Assembly: GCA_022181005.1 (NCBI GenBank)
Contig: BQMV01000268.1
Span: 1 to 6,360 of the forward strand
Source of the DNA: Anaerolineaceae bacterium
GTDB lineage: Bacteria; Chloroflexota; Anaerolineae; Anaerolineales; Villigracilaceae
Direction: 5' to 3'
DNA length: 6,360 nucleotides
Positions within the stretch are counted from its first letter, which is position 1. The number at the start of each line of letters is the position of its first letter. Made by a program: the position numbers and the translations under genes. Positions 1 through 6,114 of the stretch are shown piece by piece. The notes beneath the pieces are model-generated. The model searched no databases and was not told the origin of the DNA. It saw nothing but the letters and a program-made list of their open reading frames with translations.

Positions 1-1426
1 TTTGCTTGATCGTGCCGTACACGTGAAGTTTCGGACAGCGATCGCGAACAACATCCAAAATTTGAACCGGCTGTTGCAAGAGAACAATCCGGCGCTCTTG
101 ATCATAGAGGAGCGGTTTAATGACCATGATGGGATTCAAATCTCAAAGGAGTTGTTAGAGCGCTTCCCAACGTTGCCGGTCGTCCTTTACGCTGAAAAAG
201 CGACCCCTGAATTGTTCAAAAACATATTTCGCGAAGGGCTGAGCGGGTGTCTTATTCCGCCGCTGAAAACGGATGATATTATAGACGTTATTGAGAGCAG
301 TTTGCGCAAAGCGCGCCGCACCGGCGATTGGCTGCGACGCGAGGTAAAACGGACTACGGCTTCGCTAAAAAAACAAGCGCAACTATCCGATGCCGAGCGC
401 GCGCGCTTCGAAGCGATATTCAATAATATCCACGATGGCGTGATGATCATAAACGATGAGCGGATCATATTGCTTGCCAACCCCGCCATGTGCCGGCTAT
501 TGGGTTTAAACCCGAAAACTGTGATTGATAAGCCGATTTTAGACGTTGTAACGTATCCCGAATTAACCGCGCTGTTAACGCGGAAGAACGACGATGAAGC
601 CCATCAATATTACGAAGTCGGTTTCCCGGATGGCAAAGTGGGAAACGCGCAATTAACGGCGATTCAGGGCGTGGGATACGCCTTCACAATCCAAGATATC
701 ACCTACCTTAAAGAGATGGATCGCGCGCGCAGCGATTTTGTGCATACAGTTTCGCACGATCTGCGTTCTCCGCTCACTTCCGTCATTGGTTATACCGAAT
801 TAATGGAACGCGCAGGCGTCTTGAGCGATAATCAGCGTGATTTCCTTAAGCGAATTCAGGACAGCATCAAGCATATGACTTCGCTGATCAACGATTTGCT
901 CGACTTGGGCAGCGTGGAAGCGGGATTCGATACACGCCGCGAATATGTTCAATTTGAGGCGATCCTTCGTTATACGTTGGAGATGCTGCAGGGACAGATT
1001 AAAGCGCGGAGGTTGAAAGTGCAAACTGAGATCGCCGCTGTGTTGCCCCCATTGCGCGCGAACCCTATCCGCTTACGGCAATTGCTGGACAATATTATCG
1101 GCAATGCGATTAAGTATTCGCACGGCGGAGGCGAGGTGTATATTTCGCTTTACTCCGAAGACGACCAAATTATTTTGACGGTGCGCGATCAAGGAACCGG
1201 CATTCCGGCGGAAGATCAGGCGCATATTTTTGATAAATTCTATCGCGGTCGAAATGTTACGAGTACGGTCGCCGGCTCGGGGCTGGGCTTGGCAATCGTT
1301 AAGTCAATTGTAGATAGTCACCAAGGGCGCATTTGGGTGGAATCGACAGAGGGCAAAGGAAGCTTGTTTTGTATTGTTCTGCCGGTACAAGCGGAGCCGG
1401 CGCAGATGGAAGCGAAGCAAGCGTAG
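1..1426 (+). CDS. Sensor histidine kinase with degenerate receiver domain, PAS, HisKA and HATPase (5' end outside window)
   Basis: Cytoplasmic histidine kinase that would autophosphorylate on His and pass the phosphate to an unseen response regulator. The frame is open to the left edge, so the true start lies upstream; residues are counted from the TTG at position 2. Residues 1-100 fold like a receiver domain (LLIIEERF...DG, then PVVL, then GLSGCLIPP) but lack its chemistry. A charged, probably coiled linker (about 100-135) leads to a PAS domain (about 135-235; NNIHDGVMII, ending in ITYLKEMDRA). HisKA follows with the H-box TVSHDLRSPL (His252). HATPase_c shows the N-box around Asn368 (DNIIGNAIKYS), G1 (RDQGTGIP, 395-402), F-box (IFDKFYRG, 409-416) and G2 (GSGLGL, 425-430). 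There are no membrane segments, so any signal would be internal or reach the PAS domain. All kinase boxes are intact, so it should be active. No partner response regulator lies in the window. The domain assignment is firm; the signal is unknown. Confidence 0.95.
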   Translation, partial: LLDRAVHVKFRTAIANNIQNLNRLLQENNPALLIIEERFNDHDGIQISKELLERFPTLPVVLYAEKATPELFKNIFREGLSGCLIPPLKTDDIIDVIESSLRKARRTGDWLRREVKRTTASLKKQAQLSDAERARFEAIFNNIHDGVMIINDERIILLANPAMCRLLGLNPKTVIDKPILDVVTYPELTALLTRKNDDEAHQYYEVGFPDGKVGNAQLTAIQGVGYAFTIQDITYLKEMDRARSDFVHTVSHDLRSPLTSVIGYTELMERAGVLSDNQRDFLKRIQDSIKHMTSLINDLLDLGSVEAGFDTRREYVQFEAILRYTLEMLQGQIKARRLKVQTEIAAVLPPLRANPIRLRQLLDNIIGNAIKYSHGGGEVYISLYSEDDQIILTVRDQGTGIPAEDQAHIFDKFYRGRNVTSTVAGSGLGLAIVKSIVDSHQGRIWVESTEGKGSLFCIVLPVQAEPAQMEAKQA

Positions 1427-1452
1427 AAAATCCTCGTTCAAACGGGGATTTT
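1427..1452. terminator. Probable bidirectional intrinsic terminator between convergent genes
   Basis: An 11-bp stem (1427-1437 pairing with 1442-1452, one T-G wobble at 1434/1445) closes a 4-base loop, TCAA. On the + strand it begins one base after the kinase stop codon and runs into ATTTTTT, a normal U-tract. On the - strand the A-rich arm itself supplies the terminal U-run, and the stop codon of the convergent membrane protein gene (1451-1453) lies in the stem. Position, symmetry and U-tracts fit one terminator shared by both genes; the + direction is the stronger case. Confidence 0.85.
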
Positions 1453-2089
1453 ATTTTTTCGATAAACGCGTAAGGATCGAATCGCTTGGTTTGCGAGTCG
1501 CAGGCTGAAGGTCCGCGCCGGTGCGCATACTTTCCATTTCGTTGCTGAGTTGCATCCAATCGTTTACAAGGAGCGTAAGGTGGGACGTTTTATCTTTGAA
1601 GAAATATGGCGAGAGAAAGAATTCGAGGATCCGCCGCGGAATTGGGTAGCTTTTCAACTCGATCACAAGCGCAGTCTTTGACGCCAGCGGAGCGACTCGT
1701 TCGTTTAACCCTAGAATATCGAGCCATGCTCCAACCCCGCTTGGTTTAAGACGAAACAACGATCTCATCTCGGCGACGGCGGTGCGCGCGATACGTTTAT
1801 ATGAAATATTTAGCCGTAGGAATGGCGTAACGATTTTTAAGTGATTGGGATAAGGTTGCGCGTATGCCAGATAACGGAAGAGGAAGAATAGGATTCCCAC
1901 GAATATTCCTAGAATCCCAACTGCTGCTGGCAATAGCCAGCGCCATGGGAGGAATTGTCCTAGTTCGATGTATTCGCTGTATGCGATCAGCAACATGACG
2001 ATCCCGATCGTTAGCGTGGGGGGCCACCAACGGTCGAGCATGAGGCGATAGACAAGCAATGGGTATTTTTTGCCGGCGCGCCTAGCCAT
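1451..2089 (-). CDS. Two-TM membrane protein with possible PH-like C-terminal domain, function unknown
   Basis: A 212-residue protein of no family I can name with confidence. A basic N-terminus (MARRAGKKYP) precedes two hydrophobic segments, about 24-42 and 51-75, joined by a short loop with EYIELGQ. This hairpin-like pair would anchor the protein in the cytoplasmic membrane. The remaining ~135 residues are soluble; the stretch at 83-108 (HLKIVTPFLRLN then RIARTAVAEM), the strand ALVIELKSYP and the closing helix around NDWMQLSNEMES recall bacterial PH-like (bPH) domains that follow TM pairs. This likeness is by eye only. The C-terminal tail is polar and basic. The ATG lies 6 bp after the translin-family stop, in the same reading frame, and is preceded by A7; a weak GACGAG about ten bases upstream could serve as ribosome binding site. 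It is the last gene of the ssb cluster and ends inside the shared terminator. Confidence 0.8.
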   Translation of the reverse strand: MARRAGKKYPLLVYRLMLDRWWPPTLTIGIVMLLIAYSEYIELGQFLPWRWLLPAAVGILGIFVGILFFLFRYLAYAQPYPNHLKIVTPFLRLNISYKRIARTAVAEMRSLFRLKPSGVGAWLDILGLNERVAPLASKTALVIELKSYPIPRRILEFFLSPYFFKDKTSHLTLLVNDWMQLSNEMESMRTGADLQPATRKPSDSILTRLSKK

Positions 2090-2095
2090 GTTTTT

Positions 2096-2767
2096 TTACT
2101 CGTCCGCGCTTACACGGGCGCGCTTTTCAGCGGCGCTGTCGCTCAATTGCGCGCTGAGTTTCCGAAGCGCTTGTGAGAGATCTTCGCCGCGCAGGCTGAA
2201 AGTTACATCTCCGCGCGTTTTTTCGATGATGCTGCGCGCCAGATCAGTTTGGCGGCGCAGATCGTTCGTAATTGCGGCGGGGTAATCTATGGTAACCAGA
2301 GTGGAATAGATCTCGTCCATGTGACCTAGTAGGCGCTCCGCTTCTTGCGAGTAGCCTGAACGGAGGATGTCCAGTACGCGGCGGCGCAGCTCGCCGACGA
2401 CTTCGGCTAACCCGTTGAGATAGGTTGCATACTCAACGCCTAATTCATCAGGCGGTTGGAGAGCCTTGTTTTGAATCAAAGCGCATGTGATATTCGCTTC
2501 GACAAATTCCTTAAGTGCGTCTTGCGTATATCCTGCGAAATATAGGTCGGGGTATTGAGTAAGGCTGCCGCGCAATTGGTTTGCTAGCGCGCGCGCTTCG
2601 TCGAGGCGCGACTGCATTTCCTCTTGTGCGTTGCGGTGTACGGCGCGGATGGCAAGCGAACAGGCGCGTATCAGTTGACGGGCGAGCGCGAGCGCGTTAT
2701 CGCGCATTTTAGAACGAGCGTCGAAATCGGCGCGAATTGTGTCGGCGATCTGTTCAAGCTTGTGCAC
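2096..2767 (-). CDS. Translin/TRAX-family nucleic-acid-binding protein (bacterial type)
   Basis: A 223-residue, almost wholly helical protein that I assign to the translin superfamily. Visible family marks are the early Arg-rich helix ending in SLAIRAVH (37-44), the KEFVEA motif (86-91; TRAX has QEYVEA, whose two Glu are catalytic), the VGELRRR helix (124-130) and the late pattern NDLRRQTDLA...IIEKTRGD (168-187), which matches the closing helices of the family. Length is close to translin (about 230). Family members bind single-stranded DNA and RNA as octameric barrels; eukaryotic TRAX is the RNase subunit of C3PO, and archaeal relatives bind duplex RNA. Glu87 and Glu90 are kept, but the acidic residues TRAX carries in its NGDID stretch seem lost (SGYSQ here), so nuclease activity is uncertain. 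The start is GTG, one sense codon after the DUF3467 stop, with AAAGAA as a weak ribosome site. Such bacterial proteins are often labelled haloacid dehalogenase; no HAD motifs are present. Confidence 0.8.
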   Translation of the reverse strand: MHKLEQIADTIRADFDARSKMRDNALALARQLIRACSLAIRAVHRNAQEEMQSRLDEARALANQLRGSLTQYPDLYFAGYTQDALKEFVEANITCALIQNKALQPPDELGVEYATYLNGLAEVVGELRRRVLDILRSGYSQEAERLLGHMDEIYSTLVTIDYPAAITNDLRRQTDLARSIIEKTRGDVTFSLRGEDLSQALRKLSAQLSDSAAEKRARVSADE

Positions 2768-2770
2768 GTT

Positions 2771-3100
2771 CTATTCTTTCGGCGGGTCGGGCGGTTGCAG
2801 ATGACGGAAGAGATTATCGGCAAGCGTATTCCCGCTGGGAATTTTAATTTCTCCGAAGGCGGTTTCGTAGCGGGCAAGGTTTTCAGTGAGCGCGCGCAGG
2901 AGTAATTTGGCGCTAAGCGGCGCCATCACTACGCGCGCGTTGAGGATCGCCGTTCCATCGCCGGGGATGATATGGCCGAAGTCAACGACGAATTCGGTGG
3001 GCGAATGCGAGATGCGCGCTAAGTTTGTGTATACCGGCTCAAGCCCTTCTTTGAATTTAATCTTAGGCGGTTGAGCGGGTGGGGTTTCGGGCGTAGTCAT
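2771..3100 (-). CDS. DUF3467 family protein
   Basis: A small 109-residue soluble protein recognised as DUF3467 from its characteristic pattern: a Pro-rich N-terminus, YTNLARISHSPTEFVVDFG (24-42), then ARVVMAPLSAKLLLRALTE (55-73) followed by NLARYETAFGEI (74-85). The family is widespread in bacteria and has no established biochemical role. The compact alpha/beta pattern (two strands, then a helix of about 25 residues) suggests a small single domain, and the Pro-rich ends are probably flexible. Its ATG lies 8 bp after the ssb stop with no clear Shine-Dalgarno sequence, so translation probably depends on coupling to ssb. It is followed by a single sense codon (AAC) and the GTG of the translin-family gene. 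The position between ssb and a translin-like gene hints at a nucleic-acid-related job, which is inference only. Confidence 0.9.
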   Translation of the reverse strand: MTTPETPPAQPPKIKFKEGLEPVYTNLARISHSPTEFVVDFGHIIPGDGTAILNARVVMAPLSAKLLLRALTENLARYETAFGEIKIPSGNTLADNLFRHLQPPDPPKE

Positions 3101-3108
3101 GAGTTAGG

Positions 3109-3531
3109 CTAGAAGGGAATATCGTCTTCTAGCGGGAGTTCCGCCATATCCATACCGCCCGATGAGCGTTCGCCATCCGCTTCGCTGCGCGAGGAAAGGA
3201 AGCGAACAGTGGAAGCGTTCACTTCGAACGAGGCGCCTGCGGATCCATCTTGCTTGGTCCAAATGCGCGGACCGCCAGTGGCTTTATCCGGCGTAAGACG
3301 CCCTTCAACCAACACTTTCGATCCTTTTTTGACGTATTGGTTGCAGGTCTCCGCTAACTTGCCCCATGTGGAGATTCGGAACCAGATCGTTTCTTTGACT
3401 TGCTCGCCGCTGCCGGCGGTATATTGACGGCTGGTTGCGACTGAAAACGAAGTAACCGCCTGCCCGTTAGGCGTATAGCGCATCTCTGGGTCTTTACCGA
3501 CATTTCCGGCAATAATAATAGTGTGATACAT
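3109..3531 (-). CDS. ssb: Single-stranded DNA-binding protein
   Basis: A 140-residue SSB that coats single-stranded DNA in replication, repair and recombination. The OB fold covers about residues 1-112: IIIAGNVGKDPEMRYTPNG (5-23) is the classic start, followed by VTSFSVATSRQ (26-36), TIWFRISTWGKLAE (48-61), YVKKGSKVLVEGRL (66-79) and a last strand ending in ASTVRFL (106-112). The tail is short (about 28 residues) and ends in LEDDIPF, the standard acidic tip that docks partner proteins of the replisome and repair machinery. The total is shorter than E. coli SSB (178), mainly through a brief Gly/Ser-poor linker, which is common outside Proteobacteria. The ATG at 3531 has an ideal ribosome site, AAGGAG, eight bases upstream. 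It is the first gene of a four-gene cluster and has its own promoter. Confidence 0.98.
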   Translation of the reverse strand: MYHTIIIAGNVGKDPEMRYTPNGQAVTSFSVATSRQYTAGSGEQVKETIWFRISTWGKLAETCNQYVKKGSKVLVEGRLTPDKATGGPRIWTKQDGSAGASFEVNASTVRFLSSRSEADGERSSGGMDMAELPLEDDIPF

Positions 3532-3539
3532 GAGAGATT

Positions 3540-3545
3540 CTCCTT
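3540..3545 (-). promoter_or_regulatory. Strong ribosome binding site of ssb
   Basis: On the - strand this reads AAGGAG, followed by eight bases and the ATG at 3531. It is the best Shine-Dalgarno match in the window and fixes the ssb start. The following genes of the cluster have weak or no such sites, which suggests that ssb sets the translation level and the others are coupled to it. Confidence 0.85.
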
Positions 3546-3559
3546 AAGACTGAGGCATC

Positions 3560-3574
3560 CGTTGAATGGCAACG
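3560..3574 (-). other. Small hairpin in the ssb leader
   Basis: On the - strand CGTTG-CCATT-CAACG forms a 5-bp stem with a 5-base loop, midway between the predicted -10 box and the ssb ribosome binding site. It has no U-tract and is not a terminator. It may be a minor leader structure or chance; nothing shows a regulatory role. Confidence 0.3.
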
Positions 3575-3591
3575 AAAGGATAATATTCTAT

Positions 3592-3619
3592 ATTTTACTC
3601 GAACCTGATTGATTGACAA
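3592..3619 (-). promoter_or_regulatory. Sigma-70-type promoter for the ssb cluster
   Basis: On the - strand a -35 box TTGTCA (3619-3614, five of six matches to TTGACA) is separated by 16 bases from a -10 box TAAAAT (3597-3592, five of six matches to TATAAT). Transcription would start near 3585 and give a leader of about 50 bases before ssb. It lies in the only sizeable gap between genes (3532-3632), just after the phosphodiesterase-like gene, and would make the four-gene ssb cluster its own transcription unit. No terminator is visible for the upstream pair, so read-through from it is possible. Confidence 0.65.
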
Positions 3620-3632
3620 AGAGAGCGGAAAG

Positions 3633-4823
3633 CTATGATTCTATTTCCATGGAATATAAGACGGTTTCCATCTCCTGCGGCGTTAATCCGCCGTGGTGTC
3701 CGTAGTATTGCATATTAAATGCGCCGGGTTCGCGCCACCAAACCGACTCGCGCCGATACGGTAAAACGACTAAATTTCCTACGCGATCTAAAAAACGTTG
3801 TGAGATTTCTGAGCCGAAGTAGCCCGCGGAGATAAGAGCGCTGGTTTTGACCGTGTCTGCTTTGCCTTTCAGCCGCTTGGCGAGGAATTCTTGCGCTTCA
3901 TCGAGCAGGGCGTCTTGGATGTAGAGGAACATGTCGCGCGGCGAGCCGGCGGGGACAAGCAATTTTCCTTGGCGATTGGTTTTCAAGAATTTCTCAAAAC
4001 CTTCGAAGCCGGGCGTTTGATTTAAATAAACAGTCGTCTTTGGATCTACTTCCGCCATGCCGTGATCGGCAGTCATCATAAAAAGGACGCGCTTCTTCCC
4101 TTTGAACATTCGCTCAAACGACCGATCCATTAAGGATAAGAAAGATTCAATTTCAGTTTCCACTTGCGGCGAGGCGGGACCGTATTGATGGCAGAGCGCG
4201 TCAATGTTATCGTGGTAGAGATGGATATACGTCGGCGTTGTCGAACGTTCGATGACCGATGCGAGATCGGCGAAGCCTTCTGCGAGAGAATCGAATCCGA
4301 CCAATTCCGCGCCAGCCATGATCGTCTTTGAATAGATGGAACGCGTAAGTTTATGTTCTCCGAAATAATATGGATTCACGCCCATCTCTTTTAAGTCAGG
4401 ATAGAAAGTTCCGCGTGGAAAAACTGACGATGCGCGCACTCCCGCGCTTGTCAGGTCGGCGGGTCGCTTTGAACCGGCAAAGGCGAACGGAAGCGGCATA
4501 ATGATCGCATCGGCTTCAGGCTCGTAATAGAACCATTCGTGTACGCCGCTTTCACCGACGGTTAACCCGGTATGAATTGTGGTCACATGCGCGGCGGTGG
4601 TGGAAGGAAATTGCGAGACGATCTTTTCGATCTTGCCATGTTTTGCAAAATATTGTAAAAACGGCGCAGATTGAAATTTTTCGAAGAAGCGCCAGCCGAA
4701 AGCGTCAATGAAAAACAATACGACGGCGTCATATTGTTTGGAGGCAAAGGCTTCTTTTACGCGGTTGGGAATTCCCGCAAAACCGCCTTTATCGTAGCGG
4801 GGTTTGGTGAATTCCGGATTCAT
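3633..4823 (-). CDS. Alkaline phosphatase superfamily protein, type I phosphodiesterase/nucleotide pyrophosphatase-like
   Basis: A 396-residue metal-dependent hydrolase of phosphate or phosphodiester bonds; the substrate cannot be told. The superfamily's two-metal site is visible in order: Asp40 in VVLFFIDAFGW, the nucleophile region FPSTTAAH (72-79; Thr76 by analogy with the Thr of NPP enzymes, Thr75 possible), Asp208 and His212 in DNIDALCHQYGP (Asp-x3-His), Asp253-His254 in TADHGM, and a late His (His377) in YGHHGGLTPQEM. A His-Gly-Gly with Pro-Gln-Glu-Met close to the C-terminus is also typical of cytoplasmic bacterial members. There is no signal peptide or membrane segment, so it should act inside the cell. 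I chose the ATG at 4823: GGAG lies five bases upstream, and a longer frame reaching to 4892 would only read into the oxidoreductase gene. The start overlaps that gene's stop as ATGA, so the two are translationally coupled and probably share a pathway. Confidence 0.9.
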   Translation of the reverse strand: MNPEFTKPRYDKGGFAGIPNRVKEAFASKQYDAVVLFFIDAFGWRFFEKFQSAPFLQYFAKHGKIEKIVSQFPSTTAAHVTTIHTGLTVGESGVHEWFYYEPEADAIIMPLPFAFAGSKRPADLTSAGVRASSVFPRGTFYPDLKEMGVNPYYFGEHKLTRSIYSKTIMAGAELVGFDSLAEGFADLASVIERSTTPTYIHLYHDNIDALCHQYGPASPQVETEIESFLSLMDRSFERMFKGKKRVLFMMTADHGMAEVDPKTTVYLNQTPGFEGFEKFLKTNRQGKLLVPAGSPRDMFLYIQDALLDEAQEFLAKRLKGKADTVKTSALISAGYFGSEISQRFLDRVGNLVVLPYRRESVWWREPGAFNMQYYGHHGGLTPQEMETVLYSMEIES

Positions 4824-6100
4824 GATTTCTCCATCATGATCTTCGCCGCCCGTCGTCCGATTTCGACCGCAAAATTTGTGCCGCGATCCCAAGGATATAC
4901 TTGACTCATAGAAGCGAAATATAAACCTTCGATTGGCGTTTGAATGGCGGGAATGTTCTTTGAGTGATTTACCAGCGGCACAGGCTGCGCATAATTTGTT
5001 TTATTCACCCATATTTTTTTCACCCAATTCGGTTCAAATTTGGGGTTTATTCGTTTCAGCGCGGGGAGGAAGCGCTTCAACAATTCCTGATCGGTCAGCG
5101 AGAAATATTCATGCCCTAATTCCAGGTAATCGCCCGCGTATATAATATGATCGCCGCTGAAATGTTCGGAAGAAACGAAATTTGTGTGTTCTACCAACGC
5201 GAGCATCGGAAAGCCAGCCTCTTTCGGCAGGCTGAACCAGTAATATCCCTGTTCGGATAATTGATGTTTGAGCGTTAACGTCATCACGACTGCGCCCATG
5301 GATTTTAATTCAAGCAATCCCTTCAAATAATTTTCCGGCAATTCGGGGCTCATCTGCGCTAATAGCGCTGGAGAGGAGGTGACCAAAACTTGATCGAACA
5401 ATTCGCCGTCAACGTTTAGCCTCGCTGCCTGACTCCGTCTAATCGCTTCGACTCGCGTTCCCAGCCGAATCTCCACGCCCATGTCGCGCAGTTGTTCTGC
5501 GAACAAATCGGAGAAACGCTGAAAGCCGCCCTCGAATGTTCCGAGTCGCGTTGTCCGCGCTTTGATGCGCGCCCACATCCATGCCATATTGACGTCTCGA
5601 TAGAACGGGCCGAATTTGCCGATCAATAACGGTTTCCACATCCTTTCGTACACTTGCTTGCCCGCCCATTTCATCATCCACGCGTCAGCGGTGACTTGTT
5701 CCAGTGCGCGCCAGTTGTTCGTCATACGGAGGAACAGCCCTACGAACCCAAAGCGGATTTTATTGAGACCGTATCCCAAGCCCGGAAAGCGAAGCGCGTT
5801 GAGAATTGAATCGAAAGGGTAGAACTTCCCGTCGAAATACATGACCGTCAGCGGGCGCGGAAAGATGACTTTGTCGCGTAAGCCTAATTCTTGGATGAGT
5901 CCCAGCATGGCGTTGTCCGATTGAAACCAATGATGGTAGAACTTTTCAACCGACCAATCCCAATGCGGTTCTTTAAACCCCGCCGCTAATCCGCCGACAT
6001 GATCTGCGGATTCAAGCAGAACGACGGTGTGCCCCGCTTTTTGTAAGTCATATGCGGCGGCGAGTCCGCCGTATCCAGCGCCGATGATCGCAATTTTCAT
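4820..6100 (-). CDS. FAD-dependent oxidoreductase (NAD(P)-binding Rossmann, amine oxidase/UGM-like)
   Basis: A 426-residue flavoprotein. The N-terminus holds the dinucleotide-binding fold, IAIIGAGYGGLAAAYDL (3-19), with Glu30 (VVLLES) for the adenosine ribose and the GlyGly motif HVGGLAAGF (34-42). The C-terminus closes the FAD site with GLYFASMSQVYPWDRGTNFA (392-411). The middle is rich in aromatic residues (FYHHWF, WMMKWAGKQVYERMWKPLL). The pattern is closest to the family that spans UDP-galactopyranose mutases, protoporphyrinogen oxidases and phytoene-desaturase-like enzymes; I cannot choose among them. The ATG at 6100 is preferred because GGGAG lies five bases upstream; an in-frame TTG at 6112 sits next to that ribosome site and has none of its own. 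No signal peptide is seen, though hydrophobic stretches (FGFVGLFL) may touch membrane. The stop overlaps the next start as ATGA. The upstream gene ends 42 bp away, so all three may be co-transcribed. Confidence 0.9.
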   Translation of the reverse strand: MKIAIIGAGYGGLAAAYDLQKAGHTVVLLESADHVGGLAAGFKEPHWDWSVEKFYHHWFQSDNAMLGLIQELGLRDKVIFPRPLTVMYFDGKFYPFDSILNALRFPGLGYGLNKIRFGFVGLFLRMTNNWRALEQVTADAWMMKWAGKQVYERMWKPLLIGKFGPFYRDVNMAWMWARIKARTTRLGTFEGGFQRFSDLFAEQLRDMGVEIRLGTRVEAIRRSQAARLNVDGELFDQVLVTSSPALLAQMSPELPENYLKGLLELKSMGAVVMTLTLKHQLSEQGYYWFSLPKEAGFPMLALVEHTNFVSSEHFSGDHIIYAGDYLELGHEYFSLTDQELLKRFLPALKRINPKFEPNWVKKIWVNKTNYAQPVPLVNHSKNIPAIQTPIEGLYFASMSQVYPWDRGTNFAVEIGRRAAKIMMEKS

Positions 6101-6105
6101 TGATT

Positions 6106-6110
6106 CTCCC
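6106..6110 (-). promoter_or_regulatory. Ribosome binding site that fixes the oxidoreductase start
   Basis: On the - strand this reads GGGAG, followed by AATCA and the ATG at 6100. The spacing of five bases supports ATG 6100 over the in-frame TTG at 6112, which would place the ribosome site inside the coding sequence. Confidence 0.7.
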
Positions 6111-6114
6111 AATA

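Noticed and set aside
2..4. TTG as the true start of the histidine kinase
   Set aside because: It is at the very edge, no ribosome site can be seen, and the receiver-like domain would lack its first strand and acidic residues. The gene most likely begins upstream of the window.
2074..2082. GGCGCGCC and other GCGC-rich stretches as regulatory palindromes
   Set aside because: CGCG-rich words are frequent throughout these genes and reflect codon and dinucleotide use.
2070..2285. Small + strand open frames opposite the translin-like, oxidoreductase and other genes
   Set aside because: They lie antisense to clearly recognisable genes, have low-complexity Arg/Ser-rich products and no ribosome sites; they are shadows of the real coding strand.
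2096..2767. Haloacid dehalogenase function for the 223-residue protein
   Set aside because: Similar bacterial proteins often carry this label, but there is no DxDx(T/V) motif or other HAD signature; the all-helical pattern and KEFVEA motif fit translin.
3645..3654. 10-bp palindrome TTCCATGGAA near the end of the phosphodiesterase-like gene as terminator or operator
   Set aside because: It lies within the coding sequence, has no loop and no U-tract, and such short palindromes occur by chance.
4824..4892. A 23-residue N-terminal extension of the phosphodiesterase-like protein
   Set aside because: The extension lies wholly inside the oxidoreductase gene, whereas ATG 4823 has GGAG at five bases and a typical ATGA overlap.
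6101..6112. TTG start of the oxidoreductase giving four extra residues
   Set aside because: It would put the GGGAG ribosome site within the coding region; ATG 6100 directly precedes the first Rossmann strand, as usual.
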